DNA of 64,000 nt from Hydrocarboniphaga daqingensis (lineage in GTDB: Bacteria > Pseudomonadota > Gammaproteobacteria > Nevskiales > Nevskiaceae): contig NZ_FQWZ01000003.1 in the NCBI RefSeq assembly GCF_900129825.1, positions 54,353-118,352 of the forward strand, in the 5' to 3' direction. Under the pieces are notes generated by a model that saw only the letters and a list, made by a program, of their open reading frames with translations, made no database searches and was not told the origin of the DNA. The position numbers were made by a program, and so were the translations under genes. This document shows positions 19,101 to 27,120 of this stretch, piece after piece. The first letter of the stretch is position 1. The number at the start of each line of letters is the position of its first letter.

Positions 19101-19597
19101 ATCCGAAAGTGTTCAAGGACTACGCCGCGCACTTGAAGACCTATGGCGACGTTAGCCAGCTGCCGACGCCGGTGTTCTTCTACGGCCTGCGCGAACAGCA
19201 GGAAGTGTCGATGGACCTGGAGCCGGGCAAGACCCTGCTGATCCGGCTGCAGGGCCGCACCGAGAACCTGGAAGAAGGCGAGGACAAGCTGTTCTTCGAG
19301 CTCAACGGCCAGCCGCGGATGATCCGCGTCGCCAAGCCCGACGCCCGCAACAAAGCGGCTTTGCCCAAGGCCGAGGATGGCAATCTGAAGCACATCGGCG
19401 CGCCGATGCCGGGCATGGTCGTCACGGTCGCGGTCAAGGCCGGGCAGAAAGTCGCCAAGGGCGATCCGCTGGTGTCGATCGAGGCGATGAAGATGGAAAC
19501 GCAGATCCGCGCCGACTTCGACGCGACGATCAAGCGTGTCGTCGCCACCACCGGCCAGAGCGTGTCGGCCAAGGATCTGCTGATCGAACTAGGCTAA
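16157..19597 (+). CDS. pyc: Pyruvate carboxylase, single-chain
   Basis: 1146 aa, typical for single-chain pyruvate carboxylase. Domain order: biotin carboxylase (RKILVANRSEIAIRVMRAA, GGGGRGMRV, ERDCSVQRRNQKVVERAP, EVNPRIQVEHTVTEQ) to about residue 450; carboxyltransferase with metal-site TDTTMRDAHQSLFATRMRT near 535; and C-terminal biotinyl domain with EAMKMET (biotin Lys1112). It converts pyruvate, bicarbonate and ATP to oxaloacetate. The GTG start at 16157 has AAAGGGA about eight bases before it. Many gammaproteobacteria use phosphoenolpyruvate carboxylase or a two-subunit enzyme, so this type beside aceEF is notable. The very long antisense frame over this gene is a codon-bias shadow. Confidence 0.96.
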   Translation: MASIRKILVANRSEIAIRVMRAAAEMGIKTVAIYANEDRFALHRFKADESYRVGAGKKPIAAYLDIDDIIRVAKMAKVDAIHPGYGFLSENPDFAEACAANGILFIGPSPQVMRTLGNKVAARNAATAAGVPVMPATTPLPADIEACKQMARDVGYPLMLKASWGGGGRGMRVIESEADLPGNIEIARREAAAAFGNDEVYLEKLVRRARHVEVQIIGDRHGNLVHLFERDCSVQRRNQKVVERAPAPYLDEATRQALCESALKLGRAVNYTHAGTVEFLMDADTGRFYFIEVNPRIQVEHTVTEQVTGIDIVKAQIRICQGAVIGSSAGVPEQRDIRLNGHALQCRVTTEDPENNFTPDYGRLTVYRSAAGFGLRLDGGTAYAGAIITPYYDSLLVKVTAWAPTADEAIHRMDRGLREFRIRGLSTNLQFLENVINHPDFINGDVITKFIDNTPELFNFKKRRDRASKLLRFLGETTLRGNPEMKGRKMPEGEFAAPVMPVCDLTAPIPPGSRDRFKALGAAGFAQWMKDQPQVLLTDTTMRDAHQSLFATRMRTADMAAIAPYYARMLPGLFSMECWGGATFDVALRFLKEDPWARLHQLRAAAPNVLFQMLLRASNAVGYTNYADNVVKFFVQQAAANGVDVFRVFDSLNWVENMRVAMDAVIESGAICEGTICYTGDLFDASRPKYNLAYYVKMAKELERAGAHVLGIKDMAGVCRPRAAAELVRALKQEVGLPIHFHTHDTSGIAAASVLAAIDAGVDAVDGALDAMSGLTSQPNLSAIVAALQGTARAPDVDLEAMKSISFYWEGVRRYYAPFEADIRSGTSDVYRHEMPGGQYTNLREQARAMGLDHRWPEVSQAYADVNQLFGDIVKVTPTSKVVGDMALYMVANDLTPDEVADPARDIAFPESVISLFKGELGYPPDGFPAALQKKVIRDEPALDGRPGLNLPPVDLESARHDAEKAVGHKISDTELASYLMYPKVFKDYAAHLKTYGDVSQLPTPVFFYGLREQQEVSMDLEPGKTLLIRLQGRTENLEEGEDKLFFELNGQPRMIRVAKPDARNKAALPKAEDGNLKHIGAPMPGMVVTVAVKAGQKVAKGDPLVSIEAMKMETQIRADFDATIKRVVATTGQSVSAKDLLIELG

Positions 19598-19668
19598 GCC
19601 TAACGCCGGGCGCGCCGGCCCGGCCTTTGCTGCAGACTCGCACTGGTCTTGTTCAACGGTGCCGTCTG

Positions 19669-21138
19669 ATGCGCTTTGCCCTGTCGTTGTCGATCCTCGC
19701 GATCAGTGTCGCCTGCGGATCGTGGTCCCTGCCGCTGCACGCCCAAGCCGCGCCGGGTCCGATGCCGCCGGTGCCTGCCGCCGAGATCGACGTGGCGACG
19801 CTGGCGCGGATTCGCGACGCGGCCATGGCCAGCGACTATGCCTATCAGCGTCTGGCCGATCTCAGCGACAAGATCGGCCCGCGCCTGTCGGGCTCGGCCG
19901 GTGCGGAGGCGGCCGTTGCCTACGTCGCCGCCGCGATGAAAGCCGAAGGCCTGACCGTGAGCCTGCAGCCGGTCAAGGTGCCGCACTGGGTGCGCGGCCT
20001 GGAAACCGGCGAGTTGGTTGATTACGCCGGACGCCCGGCCGGCGTCACGCAGCATCTGCAACTGACCGCGCTCGGCGGCTCGGCGGCTACGCCGGCCAAG
20101 GGCCTGACGGCGCCAGTGCTGCTGGTGCGCAGCGTCGCCGAACTGCGCGAGCGCGCCGCCGAGGCACGCGGCAGCATCGTGCTGATCAGCACGCCGTTCA
20201 ATCAGAACTACGCCGACAACGGCCAGGCCGGGCAGGCCTACCGTGAGGCTGGCGAGCCGCGCTTCATCGGTCCCTCGGTGGCCGCACAAGCCGGCGCCCG
20301 GGCCGCGCTGGTGCGCTCGGTCGGTGGTGCGAACTACCGGTTGGCGCACGCCGGCACCACGCGTTGGAGCGACGGCGTGGCGCCGATTCCCGCCGCGGCG
20401 CTGACCGCCGAAGACGCGATGCTGATCGAGCGCTTGGCCGCGCAGGGGCCGGTGTCGCTGAAGCTGGTGCTGACGCCGCAAACGCTGCCCGATGCCGACA
20501 GCCACAACGTGCTCGCCGACCTGCCAGGCCGCGAAAAACCCGACGAGGTGGTGATCGTGTCCGGGCACCTGGATTCCTGGGACCTCGGCACCGGCGCGAT
20601 GGACGACGGCATGGGGGTCGCCGCCGCGATGGGCGCAGTGCAGGTACTCAAATCGCTCGGGCTGGCGCCGCGCCGCAGCGTGCGCATGGTCGCCTGGATG
20701 AACGAGGAAAACGGCGGGCGCGGCGGCAAGGCGTATTTCGATGCGGTGAAAGACCGCATCGCCACCCAGTCGGCTGCAATCGAGAGCGACTTCGGCTTGG
20801 CTGGCCCGCTGGGCTTCAGCGCGTCGATCAGCGAGGCACAGGCCAAGCGGCTTGCGCCGGTGGGTCTGGTGCTGCGCGCGATCGGTGCTGGCGTTGTCGA
20901 TACCGTGGCCGGCGACGTCGGCGCCGATATCGCACCGCTGCAAGCAGCCGGCGTGCCCGGCATTGCGCCGCTGGTCGATGGCCGTCACTACTTCGATCTG
21001 CACCACACGGCGGCCGACACGTTCGACAAGATCGACCCGCAAGCGCTGCGCCGCCAGACCGCGGTGCTCGCGGTGCTGGCGTACGCGCTGGCCGATTTGC
21101 CCGAGCCGCTGGAGCGCGCGCCGACCGCGCCGCGCTGA
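19669..21138 (+). CDS. Secreted M28-family zinc metallopeptidase
   Basis: 489 aa from ATG 19669 (MRFALSLSILAISVACGS), giving a standard Sec signal peptide ending near AQA; the frame extends 14 codons upstream. A PA-like insert precedes the catalytic region. M28 zinc ligands appear in order: SGHLDSWDLGTGAMDDG (His, Asp), MNEENGGRGGKAYF (Glu pair), ESDFG (Asp) and DLHHTAADTFD (His). Such proteins are aminopeptidases or glutamate carboxypeptidase-like enzymes in the periplasm or medium. It ends 54 bases from the convergent HIT gene. Confidence 0.88.
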   Translation: MRFALSLSILAISVACGSWSLPLHAQAAPGPMPPVPAAEIDVATLARIRDAAMASDYAYQRLADLSDKIGPRLSGSAGAEAAVAYVAAAMKAEGLTVSLQPVKVPHWVRGLETGELVDYAGRPAGVTQHLQLTALGGSAATPAKGLTAPVLLVRSVAELRERAAEARGSIVLISTPFNQNYADNGQAGQAYREAGEPRFIGPSVAAQAGARAALVRSVGGANYRLAHAGTTRWSDGVAPIPAAALTAEDAMLIERLAAQGPVSLKLVLTPQTLPDADSHNVLADLPGREKPDEVVIVSGHLDSWDLGTGAMDDGMGVAAAMGAVQVLKSLGLAPRRSVRMVAWMNEENGGRGGKAYFDAVKDRIATQSAAIESDFGLAGPLGFSASISEAQAKRLAPVGLVLRAIGAGVVDTVAGDVGADIAPLQAAGVPGIAPLVDGRHYFDLHHTAADTFDKIDPQALRRQTAVLAVLAYALADLPEPLERAPTAPR

Positions 21139-21192
21139 CGCGGCGACGCCGCAGTGCCGGCGGCGGCTAGCGCGCCGGCACCGTCGGTGTTG

Positions 21193-21612
21193 CTAGCTCA
21201 GCGCGGCGACGATGCGCTCAGCGTGGCCCTTGATCTTCTGCATGTCGCCCATCTGCGCGGCATGCATCGCCAACGGCTGCTGCACGTAACGCGGAATCAC
21301 GTGGAAGTGGGCGTGAAACACCGTCTGCCCGGCGATCGGCCCGTTCAGCTGCACCACCTGGATGCCAGCGCACTGCATCGCTTTCTCGACCGCGCGCGCG
21401 ATGCGCTGCGTGGTGCGGATGCAGGCCATCGCACTGGCTTCCGACAGCGCCATGATCGTCTGCGCCGGCTCCTTGGGGATGATCAGCGCATGGCCGTCGG
21501 ACTGCGGCATGATGTCCATGAAGCTGAGCGTGTGCTCGTCTTCCCACAGCTTGAAGCACGGCAGCTCGCCGCGCAGGATCTTGGCGAAGGGGTTCTGATC
21601 GTCGTAGGCCAT
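21193..21612 (-). CDS. HIT-family protein (histidine triad nucleotide hydrolase)
   Basis: 139 aa. The histidine triad FHAHFHVI places His100, His102 and His104, the last acting on the phosphate in family members. The N-terminal NPFAKILRGELPCFKLWED and MPQSDGHALIIPKE are also typical. Members hydrolyse nucleotide phosphoramidates or dinucleoside polyphosphates. It is transcribed alone; its start is 138 bases from the start of the divergent transporter gene. Confidence 0.9.
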   Translation of the reverse strand: MAYDDQNPFAKILRGELPCFKLWEDEHTLSFMDIMPQSDGHALIIPKEPAQTIMALSEASAMACIRTTQRIARAVEKAMQCAGIQVVQLNGPIAGQTVFHAHFHVIPRYVQQPLAMHAAQMGDMQKIKGHAERIVAALS

Positions 21613-21750
21613 CGGCGTGTTGGGGCAAAGCCCGGCGTTGGAGGAGCGACGGTTTTACACCAATCCGCGTGCCCCGGTATGGGCGTTTCGCGGCGTCGAT
21701 GCGAGGCCGGCGCTGGCATACTCGGCGCGACATCCATCGGTGAACTGCGT

Positions 21751-22386
21751 ATGTGGGGCATACACGATCTGCCGCTGTTCATCGTCTCGGGCTTGCTGCT
21801 GAATATCGCGCCGGGGCCCGATTCGCTGCTGATCATGGCGCGCAGCGCGCAGCAGGGTTGGCGTGCCGGCGCGGCGGCCGCGCTCGGCATCGGCGCTGGC
21901 ACGCTGGTTCACATCACGGCGGCGGCACTGGGCTTGTCGGCACTGCTGGCGACGTCGGCCGCCGCGTTCACGGTGCTCAAGCTGCTGGGCGCAGCGTATC
22001 TGCTGTACGTCGGTATCGGCCTGCTGCGGACGCGCGCGACGACGTCGGCGTCGCCACGGGCCGATGCGATCGCGCCGCTGCCGCTGTCGTCGATCTTCCG
22101 TCAGGGCCTGCTGACCAACGTGCTGAACCCGAAAGTGGCGCTGTTCTTTCTGGCGTTCGTGCCGCAGTTCATCGCGCCCGATTCACCGGACAAGGCACTC
22201 GCCTTCGTCGTGCTCGGCAGCATTTTCAACGTCAACGGCACGCTGTGGTGCCTGGCACTGGCCGCGTTCACCGCTGGTGCAAGCTCGCGCATCCGGCTGC
22301 CGGCTCGTGCCGGCCTGTGGTTGAACCGCACCATCGGCGCGCTGATGCTGTCCTTCGGGGTCAAGCTGGCGTTATCGTCGAGGTGA
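21751..22386 (+). CDS. LysE/RhtB-family exporter
   Basis: 211 aa from ATG 21751 (MWGIHDLPLFIVSGLLLNIAPGPD); the frame is open much further upstream only because of base composition. It has the family's PGPDSLLI near residue 20, about six hydrophobic segments and GLLTNVLNPKVALFFLAFVPQF in the middle. Members export amino acids or homoserine lactone-like compounds across the inner membrane. Substrate unknown. The DJ-1-type gene begins 33 bases downstream. Confidence 0.88.
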   Translation: MWGIHDLPLFIVSGLLLNIAPGPDSLLIMARSAQQGWRAGAAAALGIGAGTLVHITAAALGLSALLATSAAAFTVLKLLGAAYLLYVGIGLLRTRATTSASPRADAIAPLPLSSIFRQGLLTNVLNPKVALFFLAFVPQFIAPDSPDKALAFVVLGSIFNVNGTLWCLALAAFTAGASSRIRLPARAGLWLNRTIGALMLSFGVKLALSSR

Positions 22387-22419
22387 CCTTCCGATGAGCG
22401 CGCAGGAGATGCCCGGCCG

Positions 22420-23022
22420 ATGATCACGCAGCGTGTCGCGATCCTGCTGTTCGACAACGTCGAAGTGCTCGACTTTGCCGGTCCTTACGAAGTCTTCACG
22501 ACCGCAACGCGCGTTGCGCAACAGCCCGTGTTCGAGGTGATGACCGTCGCCGCCGAGCCCGATGCCGTGCGTGCCCGCGCCGGCTTGGTCGTGCGTGCCG
22601 ACTATGCACTGCACGCGCATCCGCCGGTCGACCTGCTGATCGTGCCCGGTGGCGTGGTCACCGCTGCGCTGGCGTCGCCGGCCCTCATCGACTGGATCGC
22701 CGAAGTGGCGTCGCAGAGCCGCCTCACGGCGTCGGTGTGTACCGGCGCGTTCCTGCTGGCCAAGGCTGGCGTCATCGACACGCAGACGGTGACCACGCAC
22801 TGGGAAGACATCGACGATCTGCGCGCCGGCTGGCCGTCGCTGCGCGTCGTCGACGGCGTGCGCTGGGTCGACCAGGGCCGCATCGTGACCTCGGCTGGCA
22901 TCTCGGCCGGCATCGATATGAGCCTGCACTTGGTCGAGCGCTGCGCCGGCCGCGAGCTGGCGCTGCGCACCGCGCGGCAAATGGATTTCGACTGGACCGG
23001 CAACCCCGAGGCCGCGCCGTAG
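22420..23022 (+). CDS. DJ-1/PfpI-family protein
   Basis: 200 aa. The nucleophile-elbow cysteine is Cys107 in SVCTGAFLLAKAG, and the N-terminal AILLFDNVEVLDFAGPYEVF is characteristic of the glutamine-amidotransferase-like subgroup that includes isonitrile hydratases and the regulatory domain of some AraC proteins. There is no AraC DNA-binding domain here. Function could be hydratase, glyoxalase-like or chaperone-like; sequence alone does not choose. It sits between an exporter and a membrane protein on the same strand. Confidence 0.85.
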   Translation: MITQRVAILLFDNVEVLDFAGPYEVFTTATRVAQQPVFEVMTVAAEPDAVRARAGLVVRADYALHAHPPVDLLIVPGGVVTAALASPALIDWIAEVASQSRLTASVCTGAFLLAKAGVIDTQTVTTHWEDIDDLRAGWPSLRVVDGVRWVDQGRIVTSAGISAGIDMSLHLVERCAGRELALRTARQMDFDWTGNPEAAP

Positions 23023-23057
23023 CGGCCGCCCTCACCTCAAGGACGACAGACCTCACG

Positions 23058-24059
23058 ATGTACACCGACGACGATCTTGAATCGGCCCTTCAGGCCGGCG
23101 TGCTCACCGACGACAACGTGGCCGCGTTTCGCGCTCACGTTGCGCAGCGTCACCATGCGGTGGCCGTCGACGAGGAATCGTTCCGGCTGGTCAGCAGCTT
23201 CAACGACATCTTCGTCGTCATCGCCTGCGCGATGCTGTTGCTGTCGATCAAGTGGATCGGCACCACGCTGGGCCAGCCGGGCCTCGGCGCGGCGGCGATC
23301 GCGACCGCCGCCTGGTTGCTGGCCGAATTCTTCGTCCGCCGCCGCCATATGGCCTTGCCGGCGATCGTGCTGCTGCTGGCCTTCGTCGCCAGCGTATTCA
23401 GCGCGCTGACGGCCGTGATCGGGACCGAACACGGCCAGACGACGGCTGCGATCGCGGCCGGCGGGACGGCCGTGGCCGCGTATCTGCACTGGCGTCGCTT
23501 TCAGGTGCCGATCACGGTCGCCGCCGGCACTGCGGCGGTGGCCTTGATGCTGACGCTGGGCTTGATCACCAGCGTCGTTGGCGGCGAGCGCTGGGTGCCG
23601 GCATTGCTGTTCGTGCTGGGCTTGGCGGTGTTTGCGCTGGCGATGCGCTGGGATGCTGCCGACACACAACGCCGGCACCGTCACAGTGACGTCGCGTTCT
23701 GGCTGCATTTGCTGGCAGCGCCGATGGTCGTGCACCCGGTGTTTTCGTGGATCGGCGTCGCCACCGGCCAGACGCATCTGCTGCAAGCGGTGATCGTCGT
23801 GGCGCTGTACCTGGGCATCGCGCTGATCTCGCTGGCGATCGACCGCCGCGCACTGATGGTGTCGTCGCTGTTCTACGTGCTGTACACGTTCAGCGCATTG
23901 CTCAAGGGCTATGGTGCGGTCAGCCTGAGCTTTGCCGTGACCGCGCTGACGATAGGGTCGGCGCTGCTGCTGCTGTCGGCGTTCTGGCATGCCAGCCGCG
24001 AGCGCGTGCTGCGCGTGCTGCCAGCGTCGCTGCAGCGACGCTTGCCGGCGTCGCGCTGA
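23058..24059 (+). CDS. Polytopic membrane protein of unknown function (DUF2157-like)
   Basis: 333 aa from ATG 23058. The first ~50 residues are soluble and acidic (MYTDDDLESALQAGVLTDDN), followed by roughly nine to ten hydrophobic segments and a short basic tail. The layout, a short cytoplasmic head with an L-x-x-G-x-L-x-x-x style start followed by many helices, resembles DUF2157 proteins, but I cannot confirm the family. No catalytic motif stands out. It is the last gene before a strong terminator. Confidence 0.7.
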   Translation: MYTDDDLESALQAGVLTDDNVAAFRAHVAQRHHAVAVDEESFRLVSSFNDIFVVIACAMLLLSIKWIGTTLGQPGLGAAAIATAAWLLAEFFVRRRHMALPAIVLLLAFVASVFSALTAVIGTEHGQTTAAIAAGGTAVAAYLHWRRFQVPITVAAGTAAVALMLTLGLITSVVGGERWVPALLFVLGLAVFALAMRWDAADTQRRHRHSDVAFWLHLLAAPMVVHPVFSWIGVATGQTHLLQAVIVVALYLGIALISLAIDRRALMVSSLFYVLYTFSALLKGYGAVSLSFAVTALTIGSALLLLSAFWHASRERVLRVLPASLQRRLPASR

Positions 24060-24084
24060 GCCGGCTGCGCGATCGCCGCACAAG

Positions 24085-24114
24085 AAAAAGCCCCGTCTCG
24101 ACGGGGCTTTTTCG
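24085..24114. terminator. Bidirectional rho-independent terminator
   Basis: AAAAAGCCCCGT, loop CTCG, then ACGGGGCTTTTT. The 8-9 base stem has a T run on one side and an A run on the other, so it can end both the plus-strand membrane protein gene and the minus-strand monooxygenase gene that converge here. Confidence 0.92.
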
Positions 24115-24146
24115 TTACCGCATGACGCGGCGTATCAAACCGCGTA

Positions 24147-25667
24147 TCAGGCGCTGACCGTCGGCTTGGTCAGGATGTAGGCGCTGTCGGGCACGCTCTG
24201 CGTCTGCCGGCGGAACTCGAACGTGAAGCCCGGCCACAGCGCGGTGATCTTGCCGCTGCGGTGCTTGTACCAGCTCTTGCAGCCGGTGCTCCAGACCGAG
24301 GCGCTCAAGCGCTGCTGCAGCTTGCGGTTGAACTCGTCCTGCACGTCGGCGCGCACTTCGAGCGTGCCGTCGGTGCTGCGCAGCTTCGCCAGCAGGCGGC
24401 GGATCAGCGCGACCTGGCTCTCGATGATGAACACCATCGACGTGTGGCCGACGCCGGTGTTCGGGCCGACGATCAGGAACAGGTTCGGGAACTTCTTGAC
24501 CAGCGTGCCCAGATACGCCTCTTCGCCGTTCTGCCATTCACTGGCCAGCGTCACGCCGTCGCGACCGTGGACGATGTGGCCGATCGGGTTTTCGGTGGCG
24601 TAGAAGCCGGTGCCGAAGATGATGCAGTCGACTTCGCGCTCGACGCCGTCGGTGGTGACGATACTGTGTTCGCGGATTTCGCGGATGCCCTGCGTGACCA
24701 GATCGACGTTCGGGCGCGACACGGCCGGATACCAGTCGTTCGAGATCAGGATGCGGCGGCAGCCGATCAGATAGTCGGGCGTGACTTTCTGCTTCAGCAC
24801 CGGGTCCTTGACCTGGCGGTTGATGTGCGCCTCGCCGATCTTCTGGAACAGCTTCATGAACGCCGGGTTCAGCACCAGGCCGAACACGCGCGCTTCATGA
24901 CCCCAGTAGATGAATGCGCGATACGCCTTGCGCAACAGCGGCACATGCTTGAACAGCGACTTGGTGCGGTCGGAGAAGGGCCGGTCGGGACGCGGGATGA
25001 TCCAGTTCGGCGTGCGCTGGTAGACGTCCAGGCGGCCGACCTTGGGTGCGATCGCCGGCACGAACTGGATCGCCGATGCGCCGGTGCCGATCACGGCGAC
25101 GCGCTTGCCGGCCAGGTCGTAGCCGTGATCCCACTGCGAGCTGTGGAAGGTCTTGCCCTTGAACGTCTCAACGCCGGGCACGTCCGGCAGCTTGGGCTCG
25201 GCCAGGCCGCCGTTGGCGAGCACCAGCGCGCGCGCGGTCAGGCTGCGGCTGACGCCGGCCGTCGTGACTTCGATCCGCCACAGCTGCGCGGCCTCGTCGT
25301 ACACGGCGCCGGTCAGCGTGCTGTTGAACTGGCAGTTCGGCAGCAGCTGGTGCTGCTCGGCGACCTGACGCAGATACGCGTACAGCTCGGGCTGCGTCGG
25401 GTACAGCCGCGACCAGTCGGTCTTGGGCGCGAACGAAAACGAGTACAGATGCGACGGCACGTCGCAGGCCGCGCCGGGATAGCGGTTGTCGCGCCAGGTG
25501 CCGCCGACCGAATCACCGCGCTCGATCAGCACGAAGTCGTTGCGGCCGTCTTCGCGCAGCTTGATCGCCATGGCCAGGCCACCGAAGCCGGTGCCGACGA
25601 TGGCAGTGCCGTAATCGGGTTTCACCCGCGGCGTGGAGGAGGTCGCAAGCGTGTCGGCAATGCCCAT
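24147..25667 (-). CDS. Flavin-containing (Baeyer-Villiger type) monooxygenase
   Basis: 506 aa from ATG 25667 (MGIADTLATS); the frame extends 29 codons further, but that extension would cover the promoter and operators. FAD-binding GTGFGG is at residues 25-30. The Baeyer-Villiger fingerprint F-x-G-x-x-x-H-x-x-x-W-D is at 169-180 (FKGKTFHSSQWD), and a second Rossmann GTGASA follows. It should use NADPH and O2 to oxygenate ketones or related compounds in the cytoplasm. The substrate could be a cyclic ketone, a steroid or a long-chain ketone. Expression is probably controlled by the paired sites upstream. Confidence 0.92.
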   Translation of the reverse strand: MGIADTLATSSTPRVKPDYGTAIVGTGFGGLAMAIKLREDGRNDFVLIERGDSVGGTWRDNRYPGAACDVPSHLYSFSFAPKTDWSRLYPTQPELYAYLRQVAEQHQLLPNCQFNSTLTGAVYDEAAQLWRIEVTTAGVSRSLTARALVLANGGLAEPKLPDVPGVETFKGKTFHSSQWDHGYDLAGKRVAVIGTGASAIQFVPAIAPKVGRLDVYQRTPNWIIPRPDRPFSDRTKSLFKHVPLLRKAYRAFIYWGHEARVFGLVLNPAFMKLFQKIGEAHINRQVKDPVLKQKVTPDYLIGCRRILISNDWYPAVSRPNVDLVTQGIREIREHSIVTTDGVEREVDCIIFGTGFYATENPIGHIVHGRDGVTLASEWQNGEEAYLGTLVKKFPNLFLIVGPNTGVGHTSMVFIIESQVALIRRLLAKLRSTDGTLEVRADVQDEFNRKLQQRLSASVWSTGCKSWYKHRSGKITALWPGFTFEFRRQTQSVPDSAYILTKPTVSA

Positions 25668-25708
25668 CGATGTGTTCCTGGGTGTGTTGCTGAAAGGAAG
25701 TTTCAAAC

Positions 25709-25754
25709 TGACAACGTGTGATGTCACACTAATTCTGACAACGGTTGATGTCAA
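25709..25754 (-). promoter_or_regulatory. Promoter with two 18-bp operators upstream of the monooxygenase
   Basis: TGACAACGTGTGATGTCA (25709-25726) and TGACAACGGTTGATGTCA (25736-25753) differ at two central bases and each has TGACA-N8-TGTCA symmetry; starts are 27 bases apart. On the minus strand TTGACA (25754-25749), a 17-base spacer and TAGTGT (25731-25726) form a sigma70-like promoter. One operator overlaps the -35 and spacer, the other lies just past the -10. This is the arrangement expected for repression by a dimeric TetR-like regulator; the regulator gene is not adjacent. Confidence 0.65.
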
Positions 25755-25865
25755 GGTTGAGGCGCCAGCACGACGAGGCCGGCGCGAACGTCTTGCGCTG
25801 GGCCGGGTGCTGCAGCCAGTGGAATCAACGGAAGGGCGCGGCCAACGGCGCCCCGGTACGGCGGC

Positions 25866-26864
25866 TCAGGCGTCGGTGATCCGGTCGATCAAGCCCCAAG
25901 CCAGCGCGGTGCGCGCGGGGATGCGCTTGCCCGACAGCACCCAGGCGGCGGTGCGCTGGCGACCGATGCGCCGGCTGATGCTGACGCAGCCGCCGGCGCC
26001 GGGAATCAGCCCGAAGCGCAGCTCCGGCAGCTGGAAGTGGGTGTCCGGATGCGCGCTCAGCGTCTGCGCAAACGCCGGAAACTCGATGCCCGAGCCGATG
26101 CAGGCGCCGTGAACATGAGCCTGCGTTGCCGCGTGCCGGCACAGCGCCAGCTCGCGGCCCGGCAGCGCCAGGCTGCGGACCCAGTGCGCAGTGGCGGGAT
26201 CGGGCGCGGTGCCGAATTCGCTGAGCTCGCCGCCGGTACTGAAGCAGCGCCCGCGTGCGTCGATCGACAACACGGCAACGCTGTCGTCGGCGCGAATCCA
26301 TTGCAGTGCTTCAACCAGGGCATCGCGCATCGCCAGCGTCATCGCATTGCGTTGCAGCGGCCGGTTCAAGTGCAGTTGCACGCGGTCGCCGTCGCGCTCG
26401 ATCTCGACTGCGGGGCCGGACTCTTCGACGGGTGAAGGTGGCGGCGGGCGCGTTGCCAGCCAGCGCTGGAATTCAGCGCCGCGTTGCAGGCTGGCGTAGG
26501 CCAGCGATTCGACCACCAGCGCCGACGCCAGCGGCAACGACTCAATGGCGCGCAGTGTCTGCACCAGAACCGTCGCGGCCATCGGACTGCGCAGCAGGCC
26601 GTCGATCATCGACGCGGCGGCATCGGGCGTGTCGGCGACCGCATCGCAGGCGAGCGCCAGCGCCGCATGTGCCGCTGCGACCGGGCCGAGCGCGATGACC
26701 GGGCAGGGCAGCGTGCCGACACCATCGACCACGTCGGCCGCCGGCGACGCGGACTGCGGATCCCGCAGGTCGAGCAGCACGTAGGGCGCGACGTCGAGCG
26801 CCGCCGCCAAGGTCGCGGGATCGCGGCAGTACGCCTCGACCGTCGTCGGATCGATCAGCCGCAT
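25866..26864 (-). CDS. Enoyl-CoA hydratase/isomerase family protein with degenerate N-terminal half
   Basis: 332 aa from ATG 26864. The C-terminal ~185 residues are a crotonase fold: HLNRPLQRNAMTLAMRDAL, SIDARGRCFSTGGELSEFG, VHGACIGSGIEFPAFAQ (oxyanion-hole region) and ELRFGLIPGAGGC. The first ~145 residues show a weak crotonase-like pattern (LPCPVIALG, then a terminal-helix-like ASALVVESLAYASLQRG), then a proline-rich hinge. It may be a tandem crotonase with a decayed first domain. Whether it is a hydratase, isomerase or dehalogenase is unresolved. It follows csrA by 42 bases on the same strand. Confidence 0.8.
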   Translation of the reverse strand: MRLIDPTTVEAYCRDPATLAAALDVAPYVLLDLRDPQSASPAADVVDGVGTLPCPVIALGPVAAAHAALALACDAVADTPDAAASMIDGLLRSPMAATVLVQTLRAIESLPLASALVVESLAYASLQRGAEFQRWLATRPPPPSPVEESGPAVEIERDGDRVQLHLNRPLQRNAMTLAMRDALVEALQWIRADDSVAVLSIDARGRCFSTGGELSEFGTAPDPATAHWVRSLALPGRELALCRHAATQAHVHGACIGSGIEFPAFAQTLSAHPDTHFQLPELRFGLIPGAGGCVSISRRIGRQRTAAWVLSGKRIPARTALAWGLIDRITDA

Positions 26865-26906
26865 GGTGAGCCCCACCGAAGGGTGGAGCCGTGCCGCCGA
26901 TACGAC

Positions 26907-27113
26907 TCAGGCCGCTTGCGGTCCGCCATCATCACCGCCGCCGGCGACCTTGGCCGCCGCAGCACGTTCCAGGATTTCATGGCGGTGGACCGCCACGCCT
27001 TTGGGCGCCTTGATTCCGATTCGCACCTGGCTGCCTTTGACGCTCAGCACCGACACTTCCACTTCGTCGCCAATGATCAGGCTCTCGCCGACTTTCCTAG
27101 TCAGAATCAGCAT
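26907..27113 (-). CDS. csrA: Carbon storage regulator CsrA/RsmA
   Basis: 68 aa. [43 protein letters not shown]-type core and the Arg44 region (VAVHRHEIL) are those of CsrA, which binds GGA motifs in mRNA leaders. The C-terminal tail ([14 protein letters not shown]) is unusual and Gly-rich. The start MLILTRK is unambiguous although the frame is open upstream. The leader has AAAGGACGACGAGCA before ATG, with ACAAAAGGACG resembling a CsrA site over the ribosome-binding site. Many gammaproteobacteria carry csrA next to alaS; here it lies between a LysR gene and a crotonase gene, so it may be a second copy. Confidence 0.92.
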   Translation of the reverse strand: MLILTRKVGESLIIGDEVEVSVLSVKGSQVRIGIKAPKGVAVHRHEILERAAAAKVAGGGDDGGPQAA

Positions 27114-27120
27114 TGCTCGT

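Noticed and set aside
15905-19393. 1162-codon open frame antisense to pyruvate carboxylase
   Set aside because: It mirrors a clearly coding gene with motifs on the plus strand; high GC removes stops in the opposite frame. The same holds for 53373-55832, 2794-4536, 6090-7337 and 46377-48272.
22737-23057. Upstream extension of the 333-aa membrane protein
   Set aside because: It overlaps the DJ-1-type gene in a different frame and is Arg-rich without hydrophobic helices.
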